Assembly: GCA_934525625.1 (NCBI GenBank)
Contig: CAKSZL010000009.1
Span: 1-64,000, forward strand
Length of the DNA stretch: 64,000 nucleotides
Source: an uncultured Burkholderiaceae bacterium
GTDB taxonomy: Bacteria > Pseudomonadota > Gammaproteobacteria > Burkholderiales > Burkholderiaceae_B
Direction of reading: 5' to 3'
Shown here: piece after piece, positions 30,177 to 38,221 of the stretch
How positions within the stretch are numbered: position 1 is the first letter of the stretch
Layout: each line of letters begins with the position of its first letter
Notes under the pieces: model-generated
The model's input: the letters and a program-made list of their open reading frames with translations, nothing else
Database searches by the model: none
What the model was told of the DNA's origin: nothing
Made by a program: the position numbers and the translations under genes

Positions 30177-30280
30177 ATTCCATTCCCAGATCGAACGATG
30201 GCTTTGTCAGCTTCGCTTGCCGTACGATTTGTACTGTCTGCGCTTCGCTTTCGCGCCCTCGTTCGATCTGGAAATGGAAT
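30177..30280 (+). repeat. MITE-like 104-bp repeat, copy 1
   Basis: The element begins ATTCCATTCCCAGATCGAAC and ends with a near-perfect inverted copy of that end (23 of 25 bases match between the two termini). Copy 2, at 58048-58151 on the opposite strand, has the same length and about 86% identity without gaps (15 differences by my count). The inner core contains GCTTCGCTTGCCGTAC and GTACTGTCTGCGCTTCGC. Copy 1 starts 2 bases after the era stop and ends 12 bases before the recO start, so it is transcribed inside the operon and can fold into a long hairpin. It encodes no protein. Confidence 0.85.
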
Positions 30281-30292
30281 GGGGGCGCTTGC

Positions 30293-30880
30293 ATGAGCAG
30301 ACGCGTTCACCGCGTACACGACGTGCCCGGCTATCTGCTGCACAGCACGGCCTGGCGGGAAACCTCGATGATCGTGCAGGCGTTCACGCGCGAACACGGG
30401 ACGGTGGCGCTGGTGGCCAAGGGCGCCAAGCGGCCGCAGTCGGTGCTGCGCCCGGCCTTGTCCATTTTCCAGCCCGTGCTGCTTTCCTGGACGGGCAGCC
30501 ACGAAATCAAGACGCTGGTGCGCGTCGAGTCCGCCGGCATACGGCCCATGGCCGGCAAGGCCTGGATGTCGGCCTGGTACATGAACGAGCTGCTGCTGCG
30601 CCTGCTGCCCCGCGAAGACCCCCACGAAACCCTGTTCGAAGCCTACGACGAAGCCCTCAGTCAACTGGCCCAGGGCAGCAGCGCGGCGGGCGCCTTGCGC
30701 CGCTTCGAGTGGATACTGCTGACGGAAACCGGCTACGGCCTGGACGTAGCCCCGCCGGATTTCGAAGACCCGGCCCAGGCGGCGGCCTTGCGCGCGCCCT
30801 TGCGCGAGCGCATCGACCATCTGCTGGCGGGCCGTCCGCTCAACACGCGCAAGGTGTTGATGGCCTTGCAAAGGATGTAG
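30293..30880 (+). CDS. recO: DNA repair protein RecO, short form
   Basis: 195 residues, against about 240 for E. coli RecO. The N-terminal OB-fold domain is intact (residues about 1-80, from VHDVPGYLLHSTAWRETSMI). The helical part includes FEAYDEAL and FEWILLTETGYGLD. The following 50 or so residues found in other RecO proteins are missing before the C-terminal end (LLAGRPLNTRKVLMAL). RecO helps load RecA onto SSB-coated DNA with RecR. The ribosome-binding GGGGG lies just after the repeat. A PIN-domain gene, not pdxJ, follows 3 bases later. Confidence 0.85.
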   Translation: MSRRVHRVHDVPGYLLHSTAWRETSMIVQAFTREHGTVALVAKGAKRPQSVLRPALSIFQPVLLSWTGSHEIKTLVRVESAGIRPMAGKAWMSAWYMNELLLRLLPREDPHETLFEAYDEALSQLAQGSSAAGALRRFEWILLTETGYGLDVAPPDFEDPAQAAALRAPLRERIDHLLAGRPLNTRKVLMALQRM

Positions 30881-30883
30881 GCC

Positions 30884-31465
30884 ATGCAGTTGCCCGGCGT
30901 GCTCGTGCTGGATACCTGCGTGCTGCTGTCCAACGTGCTGCGCCGCATGTTCTTCCAATTGGCCGCGCGCGGCGCTTTCCAACTGGCATGGAGCCCGGTC
31001 ATCGGCGATGAATGGCGGCGCAACGCGCATCGCCTGTGGGGCACCGAGCCCGAACTGCTGGCCGGGCACTGGCAGGCCCTGCAATCGGCGTTTCCGCAGG
31101 CCGACCTGGGCGACGTGTCGGCCGGCAAGCAAGGCCTGCGCTACAGCGACCCCAAGGATTGGCACGTCATCGCCGCGGCGCGCGCGGCGCAGGCCCGCTG
31201 GCCGCAGGCGCGCGTCGTCGTGCTGACGCGCAACGTCAGGGATTTCAACCGTTCGGAGCTCAGGCGCCTGGGCCTGCAAGTCTGGGAACCCGACCAATGC
31301 CTGTGGCTGTGCGGCCACGCCGGCTTGTCGCTGCCGGCGGACGTGCTCGGACATCTGGCCGAAGACGCCGCCCGCGAAAACCAGGAGCTGACGGTCGAGA
31401 AAATGCTCAAGCGCGAGCGGCTGTTCCGCTATGGAGCGTGGATGGCCGGGCGCGCGGCGGCCTAG
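30884..31465 (+). CDS. PIN-domain putative ribonuclease
   Basis: 193 residues. The PIN fold is suggested by an acidic set: D10 in VLVLDTCVLLSN, E43 in VIGDEWRRN, D92 in DPKDWHVIAAA and D120 in LTRNVRDF, as in metal-dependent PIN nucleases. It could cut RNA. PIN proteins are often VapC toxins, but no small antitoxin gene lies beside it, and the gene is packed 3 bases behind recO. A housekeeping RNA-processing or DNA-repair-linked role therefore seems as likely. The C-terminal helix region (about 140-190) is unlike typical VapC. Confidence 0.7.
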   Translation: MQLPGVLVLDTCVLLSNVLRRMFFQLAARGAFQLAWSPVIGDEWRRNAHRLWGTEPELLAGHWQALQSAFPQADLGDVSAGKQGLRYSDPKDWHVIAAARAAQARWPQARVVVLTRNVRDFNRSELRRLGLQVWEPDQCLWLCGHAGLSLPADVLGHLAEDAARENQELTVEKMLKRERLFRYGAWMAGRAAA

Positions 31466-31487
31466 GCCTACCGTTCGGCAAGCCGGC

Positions 31488-32099
31488 TCAGGCCAGTTCT
31501 TCCGACGTCAGGGAATTCAAGCCGTCCAGGAATATCCTGGTGATCATCTCGGCAAGCTCGTCGGGCTTGATCGAGCCCGACGGCTTGTACCAGACGTGTA
31601 TCCAGTTGGTCATGCCGAAAAACAGCATGGCCAGCGCGGTGGTCTTCTTGCGGGTGACGTCGATGTCCGGGCGCAGGGCCTGGATGACCAGGGCCAGCCG
31701 GGCAATGAAGCGTTCCTGTATCTTGGCGATGTCCTGGAAGGCGCCCTGTTCCAGGTGGCGCACCTGGGTCAGCAGCACCGTGATTTCCTCGGGGCTGCGA
31801 ATATATTCGTTGACCAGCGTGGTGGTCAGGGCAAGAAGCTTGTCCCGCGGCGTGCCGGCTGCCTCGATGGCCGCCTCGACCTTCCAGAGCAGATCTTCTA
31901 TCTTCCACTGGATCAGCCCGAGAAGGACGGCGTGCTTGGAGCGATGGTAGTGATACAGCGCGGACTTCGAGATGCCGCATTGCCTAGCGACGTCTTCCAG
32001 CAAGGTTTCGTTATAGCCTTGGCGGGCGAACAGGACTGCCGCCGCGCGCAGAATGTCCCGCTTGCGGTCTTCGTAGTCTAGCGCCTGGGGTCTCGCCAT
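31488..32099 (-). CDS. TetR-family regulator of the adjacent catabolic genes
   Basis: 203 residues. The N-terminal helix-turn-helix is RKRDILRAAAVLFARQGYNE through ISKSALYHYHRSKHAVL (residues about 11-58). The C-terminal ligand domain ends GMTNWIHVWYKPSGSIKPDE, a pattern common in KstR2/FadR-like TetR proteins that sense acyl-CoA esters. It is the last gene of the leftward catabolic run, 111 bases after the CoA ligase, so an aromatic acyl-CoA is a reasonable effector. It resembles the TetR at 55195-56088 in its C-terminal motif. Confidence 0.85.
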   Translation of the reverse strand: MARPQALDYEDRKRDILRAAAVLFARQGYNETLLEDVARQCGISKSALYHYHRSKHAVLLGLIQWKIEDLLWKVEAAIEAAGTPRDKLLALTTTLVNEYIRSPEEITVLLTQVRHLEQGAFQDIAKIQERFIARLALVIQALRPDIDVTRKKTTALAMLFFGMTNWIHVWYKPSGSIKPDELAEMITRIFLDGLNSLTSEELA

Positions 32100-32210
32100 G
32101 GGATTCGGGCCTCTGGTGATGAACAAAAAATAGCGGCCGTTCGCCGCCGCCACGGGCCATACTATATCAAGTCGGCCCGGGGCTTTCGGGCATGCCCGCC
32201 GCGGCGCTGG

Positions 32211-34118
32211 CTACTCGGCCGTTTGGAACACCAGGCGCTCGGGGCCGTCTTCGTCTTTGGCGTACAGGCGCTCGACCTGGGCGGCGCGCGCCGCCAGCAC
32301 GGCGCGCTGGTTGATATGCCCTTTGTCGGTGATCTCGCCGATGTCGATATTGGGCGGCGTCTCCAACAGGACGGCGCGGGCGATGCGCGTGCTGCTGCCG
32401 GGAAACGCCTCGTTGTAGCGCCGGATGCGCCGCGCCAGCTCGGCCAGCAGGGCAGGGTGGCGGCACAGGGCGGCGGGCGGCGCCTCGGCCAGCTCGGGGT
32501 AGAGCTTGCGAAGGCGCGCCGCATTGGGAAAGCACAATGCCCCCAGTTCCGGCCGGTTGGGTTCCGCAAGCACCACGTCTTGTATCAGCGGCGCCAGGTG
32601 CTCCAGCAGTTCCTCGCGCACCTTGGCGACCGACACCCAGGTGCCCGACGACAGCTTGAAGTTGTCCGACAGGCGGCCGGCGTACAGCAAGCCTTGCGTG
32701 ACGTCGTCCGGGTCGGCGAAGGTGACGGCGTCGCCGGTTTTCAGGAAGCCTTCCTCGTCGAAAGCCTGGGCCGTCGCCTGCGCGTCGCCGTGATAGCCGG
32801 GGGTGATGTTGGGGCCGCGGAAGCGAACCTCATAGCGGCCATCCAGCGGCACCAATTTGGCCTCTACGCCGGGCGCGGGCAGGCCCAGCGTGCCCAGGAT
32901 CTTGGGCGGCCACCAGATCAGCGTGGCGGGCATGGTGGTCTCGGTGGAACCCAGCGACGAGCTGACGGGCACGCGGCGTCCGGTCGCCTGCACGCTCAAT
33001 TGCTCCAGCCTGGCCAGGGTCTGGGGCGACAGCGCCGCCCCGCCGTAGACGATGACGCGCAGATTGGCGAAGACCTCGGCTGCGCCGGCCGGATCGTCCT
33101 CCATTTGCGCAACCAGCATGTCCAGTCCGCGCGGTACGTTGACCATGATGTTGGGACGGATTTCTCGCAAGTTGGCTAGCGTCCGGCCTATCAGTTCGGG
33201 GACGGGTTTGCCGTCGTCCAGATACAGCGTGCCGCCGTGGCGCAAAGCCATGCTGAAGGGGCCGTGGCTGCCGGCCGTATGGTTCCAGGGCAGCCAGTCG
33301 ACGAGCACCAGGGGCTCTTGCGCCAGAAAGGGCCAGACCGTGTCCCATAGCACACCGGAAGACAGGATATTGCTTTGCGTCATGATGACGGCTTTGGGGC
33401 TGCCGGTAGAGCCGGAAGTCAGTAGCAGCCGCGCCACCGTTCGCGGGCCGACAGCAGCGTAGGCGTCCTCCACCGCAGCCGTCGGCGCCGTCAGGCTAGC
33501 CTCCGAGAACACGACGGCATCGGGCCATGCGCCGTTGTCGTCGGCCAGTATCTTGAGGTCGGGTACCGCCTCCCGCGCCACTTCCAGCGCCTTGGCGTAG
33601 CGCTGCGCATTGTCGGCGTAGATCAGCGCGGGCTGGAAGCGCTGCGCCAGCTCACGCACTTTGCCGCAAGCCTGGGACATCAGGCTGTAGGCCGGCGACA
33701 CCGGCATCACAGGGATGCCGATCTGCATCGCCGCCAGTTGCAGCAGCGCGTGATGAATGCTGTTTTCGCTGAGAATCATCAGCGGGCGGCGGCCGTCCAG
33801 GCCGAGGTTCAGCAGCCATTGCGACAGCGCATCGGCTTGCCGGCGCGCCTGGCCGTAGCTCAGGCGGCGCCAAAGCCGGGCGGCATCGCGTTCGGCCAGG
33901 AAAGTGTGCTCGGGGCGCTCCCGGGCGTGGCGGCGCAGGTAATCGCCCAACTGCCGCACGGGCAGCGGGCCCAGCGGCAGGCGGTTGCTCAGTACGATAC
34001 TGCCGTCCGCACGGGTTTGCGTAGCGATGTCCACCGGCGCGAAGCCGGGATCGAGGAAGGGGGCGTCGGGCCGGGCCGGCGTCTGCCCGCTTTGCGCGGA
34101 AAGGTTCTGGCGCTTCAT
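32211..34118 (-). CDS. AMP-dependent aryl-CoA ligase, feruloyl-CoA synthase-like
   Basis: 635 residues, ANL superfamily. The ATP-binding P-loop LLLTSGSTGSPKAVIMTQ is near residue 235. The LVDWLPWNHTAG motif and the C-terminal GEITDKGHINQRAV, bearing the adenylation lysine, resemble feruloyl-CoA synthases. It should activate an aromatic or related carboxylic acid to its CoA ester with ATP. A paralogue lies at 56247-58028. Neighbours in the same run are a quinone-oxidoreductase-like protein and a binding protein. The exact acid cannot be told from sequence. Confidence 0.83.
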   Translation of the reverse strand: MKRQNLSAQSGQTPARPDAPFLDPGFAPVDIATQTRADGSIVLSNRLPLGPLPVRQLGDYLRRHARERPEHTFLAERDAARLWRRLSYGQARRQADALSQWLLNLGLDGRRPLMILSENSIHHALLQLAAMQIGIPVMPVSPAYSLMSQACGKVRELAQRFQPALIYADNAQRYAKALEVAREAVPDLKILADDNGAWPDAVVFSEASLTAPTAAVEDAYAAVGPRTVARLLLTSGSTGSPKAVIMTQSNILSSGVLWDTVWPFLAQEPLVLVDWLPWNHTAGSHGPFSMALRHGGTLYLDDGKPVPELIGRTLANLREIRPNIMVNVPRGLDMLVAQMEDDPAGAAEVFANLRVIVYGGAALSPQTLARLEQLSVQATGRRVPVSSSLGSTETTMPATLIWWPPKILGTLGLPAPGVEAKLVPLDGRYEVRFRGPNITPGYHGDAQATAQAFDEEGFLKTGDAVTFADPDDVTQGLLYAGRLSDNFKLSSGTWVSVAKVREELLEHLAPLIQDVVLAEPNRPELGALCFPNAARLRKLYPELAEAPPAALCRHPALLAELARRIRRYNEAFPGSSTRIARAVLLETPPNIDIGEITDKGHINQRAVLAARAAQVERLYAKDEDGPERLVFQTAE

Positions 34119-34164
34119 GTTCTGGTCTCGCAGCAGGGTCGTTGTCGCGTCATGGCGCTCGGGG

Positions 34165-35172
34165 CTAGGCGGGGGTGCGGCGCATGTCCAGCACGATCTT
34201 GGAGCCGCTGGCCGCTTGCGTATAGCGCGACCAGATGGCGGCGAAATCCGAGATCGGGCAATGGCTGACCGCCAAGGGCGTCAATACGCCCTCGGCCATC
34301 AATTCGAGCATGGCGGCCAGTTGGCGCGTGAACTCGGGCTCTTGCCGTATCAGCAGGCCGCCGCAATACACGCCCACCAGGCTGGCGCCCTTGAGCAGCA
34401 GCAGGTTGGCGGGAATGCTGGGAATGTCGCCTGCGGCGAAGCCGATGACCAGCAGGCGGCCGCGCCAGCCGAGGCTGCGTACGCCGGCCTCGGTAAAGGA
34501 GCCGCCCACGGGGTCGACGACCACGTCCGCGCCCGCCGGGCCCAGCGCTTGGCGCAGGGCGGCTTTCAGCGTGTCCCGCGTGGCGCGGACGTCGGCTATG
34601 CCCTTGCCGCGGATGACTAGGCCGTCGCCGTCCCGGCTCAGCGTGTATACGCGGGCGCCGGCATGCTCGGCGATCTGCCGGCAGGCCTTGCCCACCGCGC
34701 CGTTGGCGCCCAGGATCAGCACGCTTTCGCCCGCGCGCAGCGCGGCGCGGTCGATCAGGCCGTGATAGGCCGTCAGATGCGAGTTGACCGAGGCGATGGC
34801 CTGGTCCAGCGGCACGGCATCCGGCACTTTGACCAGGCGCCTGGCCGGCGCCTTGAGTTGTGCGGCCCAAGCGCCTGCGACGCCGCTGGAAATGACGCGG
34901 TCGCCCGCCGCCAGCCCCTGTACGTTCGCGCCGGTGCGCAAGACGATGCCGGCGGCGTCCAGCCCCGGCACGAAGGGCGGGGCCGGCTTGTCCTGATACT
35001 TGCCTTGCACCAGCAGATAGTCGGTGAAGTTGAAGGCGGCGTACGCCACTTGCATCAGGACTTCGTCCGGGCCCGGGGCTTGCGTGGCGGCTTGCTCGTC
35101 CAGCCGGATGTCGGGCGGGTTGCCGTAGGCATGGCACACATAGGCCGGGTGCTGAAAGGTAGGGGCGGGCAT
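34165..35172 (-). CDS. NADPH:quinone oxidoreductase-like MDR protein
   Basis: 335 residues, zinc-free medium-chain dehydrogenase/reductase. The N-terminal GroES-like part includes VAYAAFNFTDYLLVQGKYQ and FVPGLDAAGIV. The Rossmann glycine motif GANGAVG lies at about residue 153. It is likely an NADPH-dependent reductase of a quinone or enone intermediate. It is separated from the binding-protein gene by 5 bases and from the ligase by 46, in the same transcription direction. ATG at 35172 is preferred over the longer frame. Confidence 0.82.
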   Translation of the reverse strand: MPAPTFQHPAYVCHAYGNPPDIRLDEQAATQAPGPDEVLMQVAYAAFNFTDYLLVQGKYQDKPAPPFVPGLDAAGIVLRTGANVQGLAAGDRVISSGVAGAWAAQLKAPARRLVKVPDAVPLDQAIASVNSHLTAYHGLIDRAALRAGESVLILGANGAVGKACRQIAEHAGARVYTLSRDGDGLVIRGKGIADVRATRDTLKAALRQALGPAGADVVVDPVGGSFTEAGVRSLGWRGRLLVIGFAAGDIPSIPANLLLLKGASLVGVYCGGLLIRQEPEFTRQLAAMLELMAEGVLTPLAVSHCPISDFAAIWSRYTQAASGSKIVLDMRRTPA

Positions 35173-35177
35173 GCCGT

Positions 35178-36323
35178 TCACTCCACGCGCGACCAACTGC
35201 CGTGCTTGACGGTCAGCAGCTCGACGCCGCGCTCGTCGAAGCCGCTATGGTCTTCGGGCGTCATGTTGTAGACGCCTTGCGTGCCGGGCATTTCCTTGAT
35301 TTTCTCCAGCGCGTCGCGCAGCGCCAGGCGGAAGGCCTCGGTGCCGGGTTTGCCGTGCTTGATGGCTTCGGGAATGGCGCGTTCCAGCAGCAGGCCCGCA
35401 TCGTAGGCGTTGCCGCCGAAAGTGGCGGGTTCGCTGCCGTGCAGTTGCTTGTAGCCGTCGATGTAGCGGCGCGCCACGGGTTTGGCGGGGTTGCTATCGG
35501 GGATCTCGTCCATGACCAGCATCAGGCTGCCGCCCAGGATGGTGCCTTCGACCTTGGCGCCGCCCAGCTTGAGGAACTCGTTTAGCGCGGCGCCGTGCGT
35601 CTGGTAGATCGTGCCGGGATACTTCATGTCGTGCAGCGTGGCCTGCGGCAGCACGGCGGGGCCGCCGGGCGCGGCGACCAGCACCGCGTCGGGCTTGGCG
35701 CTGAGGATGCGCAGCGCCTGGCCGGTGACGGACGTGTCGGGACGCTTGAAGCGCTCGTTGGCGATGATCTGGATGCCGGTGCCGGCCAGGTGCTCGGTCA
35801 TGACCTGGTGCCAGGTTTCGCCATAGGTGTCGCCGGTGCCGATGAAGCCCAGCGTTTTGACGCCCGACGCCTGCATGTGCTTGATGAGCTTGTCAGCGAC
35901 CAGGCCGTCGTTCTGCGTGGTCTTGAAGACCCAGCGGCGCTTGTCGTCCATGGGCAGCACGATGGCGGTGGTGCCGACCGGGGCCAGCATGGGCAGCTTG
36001 GCCTCGTCCAGGAAGCTCAGCGCGGCCATGGCGTTGGGCGAGCTGCTGGGGCCGATCAGGGCGTCGATGTTCTGCTCGCTGATCAACCGCTTCAGGATGG
36101 TGACGGTGGCGTTCGGGTCGCTGGCGTCGTCGAAGGGCAGGTACTCCACCGTGACGTCGCCGATGCGCGTGGGCAGCAGCGGCACGGTATTGCGTTGGGG
36201 AATGCCGATCAGCGAGACCGGCCCCGTGGACGAGGCGATGAAGCCGATCTTGACCTGGGCCTGGGCCGCGGTGCCGAGCAGCAGACCAGCGCAAAGCGTG
36301 GTCATCAACTTGCGTAGTGTCAT
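35178..36323 (-). CDS. Liv-type ABC transporter substrate-binding protein
   Basis: 381 residues. The Sec signal MTLRKLMTTLCAGLLLGTAA ends in AQA near residue 22. The mature protein is a type I periplasmic binding fold: KIGFIASSTGPVSLIGIPQ, then LIGPSSSPNAMAA. It would capture the aromatic substrate or its acid in the periplasm. No LivHMGF permease or ATPase gene lies in the window, so it must use a shared transporter or have a sensing role. It is clearly paralogous to the protein at 58165-59295 (shared C-terminal GVYNM(T/S)PxDH pattern). Confidence 0.88.
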   Translation of the reverse strand: MTLRKLMTTLCAGLLLGTAAQAQVKIGFIASSTGPVSLIGIPQRNTVPLLPTRIGDVTVEYLPFDDASDPNATVTILKRLISEQNIDALIGPSSSPNAMAALSFLDEAKLPMLAPVGTTAIVLPMDDKRRWVFKTTQNDGLVADKLIKHMQASGVKTLGFIGTGDTYGETWHQVMTEHLAGTGIQIIANERFKRPDTSVTGQALRILSAKPDAVLVAAPGGPAVLPQATLHDMKYPGTIYQTHGAALNEFLKLGGAKVEGTILGGSLMLVMDEIPDSNPAKPVARRYIDGYKQLHGSEPATFGGNAYDAGLLLERAIPEAIKHGKPGTEAFRLALRDALEKIKEMPGTQGVYNMTPEDHSGFDERGVELLTVKHGSWSRVE

Positions 36324-36401
36324 GGTTTGTCTCCGTGGTATTGGTGTTTCTTTGGTTATGCCGCCGGCGGGCCGGCGGGTCTTGAGGGAAAACGGATGGG
36401 G

Positions 36402-36920
36402 TCAGGCGTTGGTGCAAGACGGCTGCGCCGCGTGCGCGGTGGTGTAGGCGCCGCGCCAGTACACCAGCGGCGGCCCGTCCTGGTGGGCGAAGCCGTCCAC
36501 GGCGCCCAGCACGATGTCGTGGTCGCCGGCCGCCACGAAGCTGTGCACGCTGCATTCGAAGGTGGCCAGCGTGCCGTCCAGAATGGGTAGGCCGTGGCTG
36601 GAGCGCTGAAAGCCCACGTCGTGGAAGCGCAGCTCGTTCGGGCCCGTCATGCGCTGAGCCACGGCAAGCTGGTCGCGCGCCAGGATGTTGACGACGAACC
36701 GCCCGGCCTGCTGGATGACGGCGCGGGCGCGCGAACCGCGTATGACGTTCCAACTGATCATGGGCGGCGCCATCGAGACGCTGGCGAAGGAATTGATCGT
36801 CAGGCCGTAGGGCGCGCCTTGCTCGTCCAGGGAGGTGATGACCGCGATGCCGGTGGCGAAGCGGCCGAAGGCATGGCGCAGTTCGGGTTTATGCGGCGCG
36901 GCGTGGGTGGGAGTGGTCAT
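36402..36920 (-). CDS. Flavin reductase (two-component monooxygenase partner)
   Basis: 172 residues, flavin-reductase-like/FMN-binding split barrel. The typical segments FATGIAVITSLDEQGAPYGL, SFASVSMAPPMISW and FVVNILARDQ are present, as in HpaC and related short-chain reductases. It would supply reduced FMN or FAD to an oxygenase component. The acyl-CoA-dehydrogenase-fold protein encoded 41 bases upstream is the obvious partner. The start is set at the ATG at 36920; the nine upstream codons are doubtful. Confidence 0.87.
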   Translation of the reverse strand: MTTPTHAAPHKPELRHAFGRFATGIAVITSLDEQGAPYGLTINSFASVSMAPPMISWNVIRGSRARAVIQQAGRFVVNILARDQLAVAQRMTGPNELRFHDVGFQRSSHGLPILDGTLATFECSVHSFVAAGDHDIVLGAVDGFAHQDGPPLVYWRGAYTTAHAAQPSCTNA

Positions 36921-36961
36921 GGCGTCACCGTGAGGGCGGAAGGTCAATGGGGTTCAACGGT

Positions 36962-38221
36962 TCAATCGTCGGTTTCGTTTTCTTTGTAGAGCAGGCCGCG
37001 GCCCAGGCGATCCATGCAGATCTCGGAGGTCCAGGGCAGCATCAGGGCGCCGCAGCGGCTGTCGCGGTACAGGCGTTCGAGCGGGAAGGACTTGAGCATG
37101 GCCTGGCCGCCGCAAATGCGCACCGCGTCCGAGCAGATCTGGTTGCAGTACTCCATGATGGTGTACTGGCACGAGTACGCGCGCATGCGCTGCGACCAGC
37201 TCGGGTTGCGACGAAACTCCGACGTGACGCGGTGGAACAGGGCCCAGGCCTGCTGCAGCTTGATGTACATTTCGGCCACGCCGTACTGCTTGGTGGGATA
37301 CATGCGGCGCTTGACGTTGACGCCCTCGACCTCGCCGCGCAGGTACGCGATGGTGAAGTCGAAAGCGGCCTGGGCGACGCCGATGTAGCAGGGCGTCAAG
37401 GTCATGAACATGTGCGGATACTGGGAAGCGGCGCGGATATAGACGCCTTCGGGCATCAAGGCCGCCGTTTCGGGTACGTGCACGTCCTTGAACAGCAGCG
37501 TGCGCGAGACCGTGCCGCGCATGCCTAGCGGGTCCCAGTCGCCGACGATGGAAACGCCCGGGGCGTCGGCCGGCACGGCCAGGAACATGGTGTTCGCCAG
37601 CGTGGCGTCGGGCACGTCCTCGGTGCATAGCACGCCATAGTAGTCGGCCGAGCCCGACAGCGAGGCGAAGATCTTCTTGCCGTTCAGCACCCAGCCGTCG
37701 TCTACGCGCGCGGCGGTCGTGCCGAAGGCATGGCGGCCCGCTGCCGCGCCGCTGCCTTCCGAGAAGGGCTGGGAATAGATTTTGCCGGCCAGCATGTTGG
37801 CGTAGTGCAACGACCGATTGCGTTCATGGCTGGCCCGCTGCGCATCGCTCAGCTCCATGCCGTCTACCATGTCCGCCGTCCACAAGGCATTGGCGTTGTG
37901 CATATTGAAAGTGTTGGCCGTGTTGCCGCAGTAGTAGGCGATGCGCGAAGCCACCAGCGCATAGGTGCGGTAGTCGGCGCCCAGCCCGCCCAGGCGCTTG
38001 GGTACGCATAGCCCCAGGAAGCCCATTTCGCGTAGATCGTCGTAGTTCTCGCGCGGGAAGCTGGCCTCGCGGTCATGCCGGTAGGCGCGATCGGCCCAGC
38101 GCACGCCGTACTCGTCGACCTTGGCGATCAGCGCCCGCTGCTCGTCCGTCAGCGCGGCGCCGTCGAAGAAGGTGTTGTGATCGGCGGATTCCGAATAGGT
38201 GTTCAAGTAACTGCTGTTCAT
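36962..38221 (-). CDS. Acyl-CoA-dehydrogenase-fold flavoprotein, possible monooxygenase
   Basis: 419 residues. ACAD helical N-domain (EQRALIAKVDEYGVRWADRA), the beta-domain motif DGWVLNGKKIFASLSGSADY, and a C-terminal helical domain with QICSDAVRICGGQAML. Where dehydrogenases have the catalytic glutamate in a (Y/W)EGT motif, this protein reads LMLPWTSEI, without the glutamate. With a flavin reductase next door, it could be a group D two-component flavin monooxygenase instead of a dehydrogenase. The start ATG at 38221 overlaps the stop of the hydrolase gene. Confidence 0.82.
   Translation of the reverse strand: MNSSYLNTYSESADHNTFFDGAALTDEQRALIAKVDEYGVRWADRAYRHDREASFPRENYDDLREMGFLGLCVPKRLGGLGADYRTYALVASRIAYYCGNTANTFNMHNANALWTADMVDGMELSDAQRASHERNRSLHYANMLAGKIYSQPFSEGSGAAAGRHAFGTTAARVDDGWVLNGKKIFASLSGSADYYGVLCTEDVPDATLANTMFLAVPADAPGVSIVGDWDPLGMRGTVSRTLLFKDVHVPETAALMPEGVYIRAASQYPHMFMTLTPCYIGVAQAAFDFTIAYLRGEVEGVNVKRRMYPTKQYGVAEMYIKLQQAWALFHRVTSEFRRNPSWSQRMRAYSCQYTIMEYCNQICSDAVRICGGQAMLKSFPLERLYRDSRCGALMLPWTSEICMDRLGRGLLYKENETDD

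Noticed and set aside
30175..30292. A coding extension of recO or a small protein in the era-recO gap
   Set aside because: The sequence is a 104-bp repeat found again at 58048-58151; similarity of its translations in several frames is due to the repeat, not to a gene.
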